Assembly (NCBI RefSeq): GCF_950295315.1
Contig: NC_080164.1
Span: forward strand, 6,890,082-6,954,081
Direction: 5' to 3'
DNA length: 64,000 nucleotides
DNA from: Erinaceus europaeus
Lineage: Eukaryota; Chordata; Mammalia; Eulipotyphla; Erinaceidae
Part shown: in pieces, positions 10,852 to 22,900 of the stretch
Numbering within the stretch: position 1 is the first letter of the stretch
Layout: each line of letters opens with the position of its first letter
The notes under the pieces: generated by a model
The model's database searches: none
The model's input: the letters and a program-made list of their open reading frames with translations, nothing else
What the model was told of the DNA's origin: nothing
Translations under genes and position numbers: made by a program

Positions 10852-13800
10852 GTATGCTTGGGGTTCTTAGACTAGAAATGTCGAAGTGTATATGCAGTTG
10901 ACGTCTTGGTCTTGTTTCCACTCAACGCGTTTTGTTGTTGTTTTACATTTTGGTCACTGAAAATGTACAAGCTTATCTGTTCAATATATCTGCCACCTTT
11001 ATATTGACAATTCACAACAGGTTTTCATTATCTTGTTTTTTTAATTTTTTTATCAGTGAATTAATATTGCTGTATAAAATTATAAGATAATAGGGGTATA
11101 ATTCCACACTGTTCCCATCACCAGAGTTCTGTGTTCCCAGGTCACAGATATGGGTTGTATATTTAATTTTTTTTTTTTGGCCCATTTTACTCACTTCGAT
11201 GGTTCTATATCACTTCCTTTCTAAATCACACTTACACCTATTACTGTTTCCAAATATCCTTCCGTGTCACATTCCCCTTGGGACTATGGACAAAAATTCT
11301 TTTTGGGGTGCAGAAGGTGGGAGGTCTGGCTTCTGTAATTGCTTCTCCACTGGACATGGCCCTTGGCAGGTGGATCCATACTCCCAGCCTGTTTCTGTCT
11401 TTCCGTAGTCGGGCAGGGCTCTAGAGAGGTGGGGCTCCAGGACACATTGGTGGGGTTGTTTGCCCAGGGCAGTCAGGATAAAAATCATATTAGCATCTGC
11501 AACTTGGTGGCTGACAGGAGGTAAGACATAAAGCAGGTAGGGGCTATCGCTCAGTGGTAGAGCAGTTGACTGCAAACAGAAAGCAGGAGAGAATGTTCAA
11601 TAAACAGGAGCCAAAGAACAGGAATAGAGCAGATGAGTGTAGGGACCTTAGGGTGAAGGAAGCTCAGACGTCTAATCTAGGTGTGTTTTTTGGGGCCCAG
11701 GGTCCAGGACTTAAATAATCTTTACCTTTGTACTCCAGATACACACATCCACCTGCTTAGTGTGTCCACTATAATGCTTCAGTGACTAGACATCTGGGTG
11801 CTGTTGCCTCCCTGTCCTGCCCCGCCTCACACCCAGTTCATCAGAACTTCTGCTAGTTGTACTTCCAGCATTTACCTGGTATCTACAAACGTCCCTCAAC
11901 AGTCCTGCTGAAACATAGCCACTATTTTTCCTCCCTGTCATTGTAACTCCTTTCTCTTCCATACCATTTCCACATAGCGATTAGAATAATAATAAATTTC
12001 CTTTGGTTATAAAGTCCATCGCAGGGGGTTGGGTGGTAGCGCAGCGGGTTAAGCGCACATGGGGTGCAGCGCAAGGACCGTGGTAAAGGTCCGGGTTCGA
12101 GCCCCCGGCTCCCCACCTGCAAGGGGCAGTCCTTTCACCGGTGGTGAAACAGGTCTGCAGGTGTCTGTCTTTCTCTCCCCCTCTCTGTCATCCCCTCCTC
12201 TCTCCATTTCTCTCTGTCTTATCCAACAATGACATCAGTAACAACAATAATAACTACAACAATAAAAAAAAAAACAAGGGCAACAAAAGTGGGGAGAAGG
12301 AAATTTAAAAAATAAAAGGTCCATCATTTCCCATCCCACTTAAAATAAAATCTTTATTGGAAAGAAAATGTCCCGTGCACATTTTCGTGCAAGTTTGGTG
12401 ATTGTAGCACAATGTAATCCTGCTATGTGGACTTTTTATGATGATAACATGTTATTTTTATACACAGGAATTTGTTTTTTCGTATCTCCTGTTTAACGCT
12501 TATGGATGTGCAACTGGTGTTTGTCATGGAAGGAGAAGCCCCCAAGCTGAAGGCTGACGTCATAAGGAAGAGGAATGAGGTTCGATATGGGCCTTCGCAT
12601 AAAGCCCAGCCTCAGAAAACAGGGAGGTCCCGCTTTACGTCAGTCTTAAGAGAGGTGAGCGGGAGTCGGGCTGTAGCGCAGCAGGTTAAGCGCACATGGT
12701 GCAAAGCACAAGGACCGGCATAAGGATCCCGGTTCGAACCCCGGCTCCCCACCTGCAAGGGAGTCGTTTCACAGGCGGTGAAACAGGTGTCTGTCTTTCT
12801 CTCCTCCTCTCTGTCTTCCCCTCCTCTCTCCATTTCTCTCTGTCCTATCCAACAACGACGACTACAACAATAAAAAACAACAAGGGCAACAAAAGGGAAT
12901 AAAGAAATAAAATAAAATATTAAAAAAATAAAAATTAAAAAGAAAAATTTAAAAAAAAAAAAAAAAAGAGAGGTGAGCATTCAGACCTGTTTGCTTACTT
13001 GTGATCTGCGCTAAAGAGAGGATTTTACTCTGCTAACGGAGGTTAGTTACTACTTCTAATCACTGGATCTACTACAGAGAGATCAGTGTGCCTAAAAGAG
13101 AATTTGTGTTTTGGAATTAAACTGACCAGCTAAGATCCTGATTCTAGAATCTAGATATTCTGAGCATAAAATTTAATCTGTGTTGATGACTGGGCGGTAG
13201 CGCAGCCCATTAAGCGCGCGTGCTGCAAAGCACAGAGACCGGCATAAGGATCCCAGTTTGAGCCCCCGGCTCCCCACCTCCAGAGTAGTCGCTTCACAGG
13301 CTCTCTGTCTTCCCCACCTCTCTCCATTTCTCTCTGTCCTATCCAACAACAATGACATCAATAACAACAATAATAATAACCACAACAACAAGGGCAGCAA
13401 AAGGGAAAAAAAAGGCTTCTGGGAGCAGTGGATTCGTGGTGCAGGCACCCAGCCCCAGCAATAACCCAGGAGGCAAAAAAAAGAAAAAAATTGTGTTTGT
13501 CTCATTTTCTCCATTAAGAAATGGGAATAATAAAACTTTGCCGATAATGTGGTGAAAGTCATATATCTAAATCAGTCAATATACATTACCCTTTCTGACA
13601 GTTTCAGTTCGGATTTCATTAATTCATACTTCACTCACTCAGGATTAACGGTAGTTCATATAAAGAGCACATGCTTGGTCTCCTTGGTGATTTGTGATTT
13701 TTCTTTTTAATTACTTGTTATATATCATAGCATAAATACTATGTAAAAAATGCTAGGTGTGCTTATGAATCTTAGGAGAAATCATGTTAAGAAAATATGT

Positions 13801-13954
13801 GGAAATACATCAAGGGCCAGCGAAATAGCGGGCTTGCATAGTGTGCTACTTTGCTGCGTGTGTGACTCAGCTTCAAGTCTGTCTTCCACCACATTGAAGG
13901 AAGCTTCAGTGCTGTGGTCTCTTGAATTCATTCTTCTTTCTTTCTTCCTTTCTT

Positions 13955-13987
<33 letters not shown>

Positions 13988-16900
13988 ATAAAATATAAAC
14001 ATGCATATATGATTAAATCAGACCTACTGTTACTTTGTCCCTCTTCAAGTGCATATTTATTGGAAACTTGCTTTAAATGTACACAATTAAAATTTACCCC
14101 GGACTTTTTATTTAACATGTCATACTCAGATATTCCCCTTTTGCCATATTCTACTCAAAGTCACGATTTGTCATAATTGTCAGCATGTAGGAAATTGTAA
14201 AAACCATTCCTTGCAATCCTGTACTTTTCAGTTCTCTGTTGTGTGTGAAGTTAAGATACTTGTGTATATGTGGGTGTGTCGCTTTTTCTGGAGGTTTGGG
14301 AATGTAAAAAGAAGCTGCCCAAAGTGGGATGGATAGGCCAATTGAAGTGTGATTCTATAGTTCTTGACAGGCACTTTTTTTTTTAACTTTTTTTATATTT
14401 ATTTTCCCCTTTTTGTTGCCCTTGTTTTTTATTATTGTTGCAGTTATTGTTGTTGTTGTTATTGATAGCGTCATTGTTGGATAGGACAGAGAGAAATGGA
14501 GAGAGGAGAGGAAGACAGAGAGGGGAAGAGAAAGATAGACACCTGCAGACCTGCTTCACTGCCTGTGAAGGCACTCCCCTGCAGGTGGGGGGCCGGGGCT
14601 CAAACCGGGATCCTTACACTGGTACCGGTCCTTGCACTTCACGCCACATGTGCTTAATCAGCTGTGCTACCACCTGACTCCCGACAAGCACTTTCCATCA
14701 GTCTAGAAATGAGAAAAGCACTGGCCAAGGATGTAACTCAAGGCATCTGAGCACAAGTTTTTCCTGTCTAGGGCCTGGGAGATAACACAATAGTTATGCA
14801 AAAGAGCTTTCACCCAAAGGTCCCAGGTTCAGTCCCCAGCACCATAATAAGCCAGAGTTGTGAATGCTCTGGTCAAAAAAAAAAAAAAAAAAAACACAAA
14901 AAAACAAGACTTGTATGTCTAAGGGTCAAGATCCATCCCTTGGCTTTTGAGCTCTCTTTTTTGTTGTAACAGCGAATTCTGTCTTTATAAATCTTTATAA
15001 AAACATGAGAAGAGCAATTTTAATGAACTCACAAGTACACTGGATGGAGGAGGCTTCTGTTTGCAGTACTTAACATGCAGAAACAAAGACATCTAAATAT
15101 ATTGCATAGAATATACACTTAATGTGTTGCTCTTTTAATGGCCAGGTGAAATAATTCAGTTTTAATCCCACTTATCTCTTGCTTGATGTTTAAAAAAGTT
15201 TACTTATCACAGAGAAGAGGAAGAGAACCCAGAGCATTGCTTAGCTCTGACATAAGGTGATAGATACCAGGGGTGAATTCACTAACAGGTCGAACTTAAG
15301 AAACAAGGACAGAAAGGGCGTTTATATAGAAGGTAAAACTTAAGAGTGGATGTGGTGAACTGCACCAAAACAAAGCACATGACAGGAGGCGGGGGATACA
15401 GGTGGATGGAGCAGGCCTTTTATCCTAGTGCCTGATAGGGGGAGAGATCTCATGTTGGAGGTGACAGGGTTTGGCAGACATCAATTGTAAGGAGTTGAGA
15501 GACTGTACCCATGTCGCAACAGCTGCACTGCAATCCACTGTCTAAAATGATTTGGGGGCTGGGGGCGGGGGAAGGAAGGGAATACCAGGGCTTGAACCTG
15601 TGGCCTCTGATGTCTCAGGTATGCAAATTCTGTACTCCAACAAGCTGAGCTATTTCCCCAGCCATCTTGATTGATGCTTTAATTTATTTTTCCTCTCATT
15701 CAAGTTGATTCTTATTCAGACTATAAAGTTTTTGTCAGATTTGCTTTTAATTTATATGTCTTCTAAACGTAGGTTGAAGTTTTCATGTTTTTTTAAAGTT
15801 TCTTTGTAAACTTTTTTAGGACCTATTATGTGAGGAAGAGAGAGAGGGAGAGAGAATATAGACAGAGAGGGGAAGGGCAGAACATTGCTTTTTCTTCTCC
15901 TTCTTCTTCTTCTAGCGTTTGCCCTTCTTCCGTAGCCAGTCAACAGCGTCGGGTTGAGCCTGATGTAAAGTTTCGAGACCTCCTTTGAATCTGGAGAGGT
16001 GGCAGTCGTTGACTATGTGGGTGCTTAGCCTTGGTATAAAGGGGCTCTAGGGACTGAACTTGTGTCTTCTGAGGCTTTTTGCATGTAAACTGATATCTAA
16101 TAAGACTCAGCTATCTCCCTGGTCTAAGAGCTTCATTTCTTTTTTTTTTCTTGCCTCCAGGGTTATTGCTAGGGCTCAGTGCCTGCATGCACCACAAATC
16201 CACTGCTCCTGGAGGCTATTTTTCCCCTTTTGTTGCCCTTGGTTTTTCTTTTTATCGTTGTGGTTATTATTATTATTGCTTTTATTGATATCATTGTTGT
16301 TGGATAGGACAGAGAGAAATGGAAAGTGGAGTGGAAGACAGAGATGGGGAGAGAAAGATCGACACCTGCAGACCTGCTTCACTGCTCAGTGACCTTCCTG
16401 CAGTTGGGGAGCCGGAGGCTGGAACTGGGATCCTTATACCTGTCTTTGAGCTTTGCACCATGTGCTCTTAACCCGCTCTGCTACTGCCTGACCCCCTAGC
16501 TTCATTCCTTTTAAAAGACATTACATGACTAATAACCGTTTTATCCTAAAACTCAATTTCCTAATGCCTATTCATGTTTTTTTTTATTATTATTTTTCAA
16601 TTAATGGCTATTCTACTTTAATGACTATCAGGCACTGAGGAAATTATTTGAACTGATTCTGATTATTCCTTGTATAATCAGCTCCTAGAAATACTACGAC
16701 CCACACGCTCAGGGCAGTAAGTACCCAGTACAAAGCAAAATCATCTCCTGAGAAAATTGTTCTATTGCTGTTTGTTTGTTGCCATAATTGTGGTATTCGT
16801 ATTGTTTGTCAGCTCACTGCTGCCATTTTTCCTTTTCATATTTCTGCAGTCTCATTTCCTAGGTATTCTTCTCTGCTCCACTGTCAACTTATGCCTGTAA

Positions 16901-19900
16901 ACATGAAAAGCACAAAATAGTCTTTGTCCAGCACTGCCTCCATCCCAGATGAGAGACACTTAAGACGCAGAAAAGGACAGCCCACTCCACAAACATTGAT
17001 CGCTAGATTTTGAAGAGTTTGAGTCACAGATAGCAAAAGAATCTAAAATAACTTGTGTTGGGGGTGGGGGGAGGCACTAGCATTACCACTGGGGATTGGT
17101 GTTAGCAAGGCGACCCCGCTGCTTCTAGGGCCCTTGCCTTTTCTTTCTTTTCTGACAGAGAGAAATGGGGGGCATCCGTAAACTGTCCTCCTGCAGGGAG
17201 CTTGACTTAGGTCCTTAAGCATAGTATTACGTTCTTTCTACCAGGTACACCCACTCTTAAGCCCCTAAAATAGCTTTCAGGCTTTCTTGTTTATTATGAG
17301 CAAATAGTTTTTATCTAGAAGAAGGTAGAAACAATAAGGTATTATCTTCTTTAAAAATTTTTCTTTTTATTAATTAATTGAATAGCGACAGCCAGAAATC
17401 AAGAGAGAAGGGGGTGATAGACAGACACCTGCTACCCTGCTTAACCACTCGCAAAGCTTCCCCCCTGCAGGTGGGGACCGGGGGCTTAAACCCCAGTCCT
17501 TGCACATTGTATGGTGTGCACTCAACCAGGTGTGCCACCTCCCGGCCCCATAAGGTATTATCTTTAGAAAAACTAGCTCCCCTAAAGTTCTCCAGCCCTG
17601 AGTGGGTTGCATACAAGTGCCTCACGGGGCCAGGTGGTGGTGTACTTGCTTGAGCAGTCATGTTACAAAGCACAAGGACCGAGGTTCAAGCCCCCAGTCC
17701 CCACCTTTGGGGCTATGTGTAAGCTTGATAGAGCTTAGGGAGAACTCCCCCCATCCTTGGATGGAGGTCTGAGAAGATACCCTCTTGTTAGTCTCTCAAC
17801 CGAGGTGAGCAAAGGGGAGAAACCGTCTCTCAGACTAAATTCTTCCCTTCTTGACTCTCAAGCCCACAGAAACCTCAATACCTCTCTCCATTAACTGCAG
17901 GCCACATGGCTACCTACTTTAAGATTCATTTACTCAGAGTTCACCTCACCTTCTGATCACAGAGAACACACCTTATCACACACTCCTAGCAGTGCCCTTT
18001 GATGTCCTCAATTTGCATCAAACCTTGCTTATCTTCTCTCTATCTTGCCTTAGCTGGTTCAACCCCTATTCTCTCAAACAGCCTCTGGGTAATTAAATGC
18101 CTGCATCAGGAGACTGATTATCTTGACCTTCATGTATCTCATCAAATTCCTGTCATAACCAGCCCCCTACCATAGGGACAAGCTGACCTTTAAGAAACCT
18201 GTAATTCCTGACATATTTGAAAAATGTCCTTTGTTTGGTTTTCTATTTAAACTCATGTCCACCTGCTAATAAACGAGATTTGAGAGCACATCATTTCTCC
18301 CCGGTGTCTCTGCTTCATGTCGTCCCTTAAGCAAGCGAGAGAGAGAGAGACGGTCGGATTAGCCTTCCTGCTGGTGTCACCCCGCGTGAATGCCGACACC
18401 CACCTCCAGGGGGGAGGTTTCACAAGTGGTGAAGCAGTATCACAGTCTCCTTCTCTTTCTCTTTCTCTCTCCCTGTCTCTCGATCCCCTCTCAATTTCTC
18501 TCTGTTTCTATCTAACACACACACACAAAAGTATTTTGTAAAAAAAGGAGCTTCTCTAGCGTTGCGTTCAGTTAACCTCCAGCACAAGGGCGTGCCCTGA
18601 GCTCTCTTTTCCTCCCCTATCTGACTAAGTAAACCAATCTCTCAAAATGTAAGACCAAGAGAAAATAATCCCTCAGCCAGCTTTCCAAAAGGCATCCTTT
18701 TTACAACATAGTGACCAGTCTTTTTGAACCTTGTTCACCTTGGGCATAGCTGAGAGGAGTTTTATTCCGCAACCTAGCAGGGAAAACAGTTCATCATTAA
18801 ACCAAAGCAAACAAACAGAAAAGTTGATTCTGTCAGCCTCTAGGAGGTAGAAGTAAAACACAGTCCCACGCCACTCAGTGACATAGAGGTCAGTGGCAAA
18901 TGACACCCCACGTGACCTTGGTAAACTTTCTCTGAAGACAAAGGTGTGTGCCAAGTGACGCCAGGCAGGTTTGTGTAGTGACACTGCTGTGTTCACACAG
19001 TGCCTTTATCATTCAGCGATGCATCTGTGAGGACGTGTCCTGTCTTATCAGTACACAGGGATAGCCGTCTTCCTCACCCTACCCAGCATTCCTCAGTGAC
19101 AGGGTGTCAGAGGACAAGGAGTGCACTCTACAGGCCACTCAGCCATATTATTATACTCATAACGTAAACCTCAGGGTGATTCGTGCAACAAGCAGCTGAT
19201 AGAAACATGCTGGAAGGACCCTGGGCTGCCTTGGAGCATGTCAGCAACTGACTCCTCTGATTTGACAAAAGACAGCATTTCATTTCATTTTCCAGAGGAG
19301 CTGGCCTGAGGAAAGTGGGGGAATACTGCACCCCAGGAGCCGCTGCAGCAGGTGGATGCTAGGCTGGAGTGCTGAGATCCCAGATCCGGTTTCTGGCACC
19401 GCATATGCCACAGTGAGGCTCTGTGCTCTTCTGTTTTGTTTGATTTCTTTCTTTTTTTTTTAAATTAATTTATTTATTTAAGAAAGGATAGATTAACAAA
19501 ATCATAGGATGGGGAGGGGTACAACTCCACACAATTCCCGCCACCCAATCTCCATATCCCATCCCCTCCGCACTAGGTTTCCTGTTCTCTATCCCTCTGG
19601 GAGCATGGACCCAGGGTCATTGTGGGGTGCAGAAGGTGGAAGGTCTGGCTTCTGGAATTGCTTCCCCGCTGAACATGGGTGTTGACTGGTCAGTCCAGAC
19701 TCCCAGCCTGTCTCTCTCTTTCTATAGTAGGGTGGGTCTCTGGGGAAGCGGAGCTCCAGGACGCATTGGTGGGGTCTTCAGTCCAGGGAAGCCTGGCTGG
19801 CATCCTGATGGCATCTGGAACCTGGTGGCTGAAAAGAGAGTTAACATACAAAGCCAAACAAATTGTTGAAGAATCATGGACCCAAAGGTTGGAATAGTGG

Positions 19901-22900
19901 AGATGAAGTGTTGGGGGGTACTCATTGCAAACTCTAGTGTATTAACTGCTTTCAGGTATATATTTGCCCTAGTTTATGGATACCTGTGAACATATGCTCT
20001 CTCTCCTGGAGCTTTGTTTGATTTCTATCAGAGCACTGCTCAACTCAGCCTTATGGTAGTGCTAGGGATTGAACCTGGGACCTTTGGTACCTCAGATGTC
20101 ACTGTTTTTGCATGACCATTATGCTATCTCCCCAGCCCTTCATCTTTTTTTTTTTTATCATTACCAATTTTTTTTATTATTTCTTTATTGGGGGATTAAT
20201 GTTTTACAGTTGACAGTGAATACAATAGTTTGTAAATGCATGACATTTCTCAGTTTTCCACACAATAATACAACTCCCACTAGGTCCTCTGCCATCTGTT
20301 CCAGGCCCTGAACTCTGGCCCCCACCCACCCCAGAGACTTTTACTTTAGTGTAATACACCAACTCCAGTCCAAGTTCTGCTTAGTGTTTTCTGTTTTGAC
20401 CTTGTTTTTCAACTTCTGCCTGTGACTGAGATCATCCCATATTCATCCTTCTGTTTCTAACTTATTTCTCTTAACATGATTTCTTCAAGCTCCATCCAAG
20501 ATGGGCTGACAGTGGTGAAGTCACCATTTTTAATAGCTGAGTAGTATTCCATTCTGTATATAGACCACAACTTGCTCAGCCACTCATCTGTTGTTGGACA
20601 CATGAGTTGCTTCCAAGTTTTGGCTGTTACAAATTGTGCTGCCAAGAACATATGTGTACACAGATCTTTTTGGATGGGTGTGTTTGGTTCCTTAGGATAT
20701 ATCCCCAGGAGAGGAATTGCAGGATCATAGGGTAGGTCCATTTCTAGCCTTCTGAGAGTTCTCCAGATTGCTCTGGTTGGACTAATTGAAATTCCCACCA
20801 GCAGTGCAGGACCCCACAACTTCTCCAGCATTTGCTGCTGTTACCTTTTCTGATGTATGACATTCTCACAGGAGTGAAGTGGTATCTCATTGTTGCCTTG
20901 ATTTGCATTTTTCTGACAATCAAAGACTTGGAGCATTTTTTTCATGTGTTTCTCAGCCTTTTGGATCTCTTCTGTGGTGACTATTCTGTTCATGTCCTCT
21001 CCCCATTTTTGGATGGGATTGTTTTCTTGTTGTTGAGTTTGGTAAGCTTTTGGTAAGCTCTTCGCATATTTTGGTTATTAAACTCTTGTCTGATGTATGG
21101 CATGTAAAGATCTTCTCCCATTATGTGAGGGGTCTCTTTGTTTGGGTAGTAGTTTCTTTTGCTGTGCAGAAGCTTTTTAATTTGGTCCTGGAATACCATC
21201 ACACACCTTCCAGCTTTAGTGCTGGTGTGTATGTGTGTGTTTCCCTTTATGTAGGTTTATGCTTGCCTTAGTCTTCTTTATAATTGGATTTGTTTTATTG
21301 AAGATGTCTTTAAAATTTATACGGAAAAGAGTTCTGCCAAACTGCTAAATTTTTTAAAGAAAGAAAGAAAAGATACTAAGACTTCGAGCTTAAATTACAT
21401 AGTAACAGCTTTTAAATTAATAATAGCATAGTTAAACTCATTGACTTGACCATCATGCAAGAAGAATGGCTACAGTGTCATGAATTTAAATAGCAGTGTG
21501 GTTAAATAAACAGTATTTTACAGTAGTGCCAGCAGCCAGAAAGGTGGCTTAGAGGATCGAGCACATAACTTTGTGGGTCTGAGAATCCAGGCTGATTCCT
21601 GGCACCACATAAGGCCAACAATGCTCTTATTTCTCTGTCTGTCTCATAAAAAATAAATACGTACAAATTTAAACAGAAGTCCAGACCAGGTGATGGCACA
21701 GCCAGCTGAGTGCCTGTGTTTCCACGGTTCAGACTCCCATCCCCCATCTGCAGGGGGAAAGCTTCATGATCCGAAGCTGGGCTCCAGGTGTCTCTGGATC
21801 TCCCCCTCACCTCTCAATTTCTCTCTGTCTATATCCAATAAATATTTTTTTTTAATATTAGGAAAAAAAAAAAACATGGCAAGCTATGTGTCCTGGGAAG
21901 TTGCTCAGTGGTATAGAACCCGATTTTCCAGCATAATGTCCTGAGATTGATCCCCCAACACAGCATGTTCCAGAGCAGTTACTTGGCTCATTCTTATTTA
22001 TTAATAAGTAAATCTTTGATATGTAAAATATATATATATATATATATATATATTGAACAAAGCAATAAGAGCTGAGCAGTCTTTTTTTTTTTTCCCTAAA
22101 AATTGAGTGTGGACTGCTTTTTTGTTTATTTTTTAACTTTCTATATTCTTCGAATCATTTTGTTGGGGGCTAATGGTTTACAGTATAATTGTTGACACAG
22201 GGCGACAGTTTCTCCTCTCTCTAGAATAGCTGTCTGCAAAGCACCCTCAGCACCAAATTAGTTCCCTTAATTGACATTCAAGTGTTGCGTTTTGCAGGCC
22301 TACGTGACAGCTCACCGGTACTGGCTTGTGTGTAAGCCAGGTACAGTCCGCAGCATCCCGCATGCGCATGGAAACACCATCACACACCTGGGAGCTGTAG
22401 TGCTGGTGTGTATGTGTGTTTCCCTTTATGTACGAAACATTTAACATGGAGAGGTGAAGCTCTGGTGATGACAAAAAATAAAACTTTCAATTTTCCGTAA
22501 CAGAAAATTAAAAAAAAAAAATTGGTATTAAAGTAACCCATCATCAATCTCAAACAATTATCAGCTCTTGTTTTTTCTACCCTCCACTCATCCCCTCACC
22601 CCCACATTATCCTGAAGTAAACCCAGACAAAAAATTTTACTGTCTGTATCTTGATACCTTTGCCTAAAAGATGAGCACTCAAAAATTAATAAATAGGGAG
22701 CCCGGCGGTAGTGCAGCGGGTTAAGCACATGTGGCACAAAGCGCAAGGACCAGTGTCAGGATCCCGGTTCGAGTTTGAGCCCCCGGCTCCCCACCTGCAG
22801 GGGAGTCGCTTCCCAGGCGGTGAAGCAGGTCTGCAGGTGTCTGTCTTTCTTTCCCCCTCTCTGTCTCCCCTCCTCTCTCCATTTCTCTCTGTCCTATCCA

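Noticed and set aside
20457..20831. 124-codon minus-strand frame as a host gene
   Set aside because: It is the C-terminal end of L1 ORF2 in a truncated LINE.
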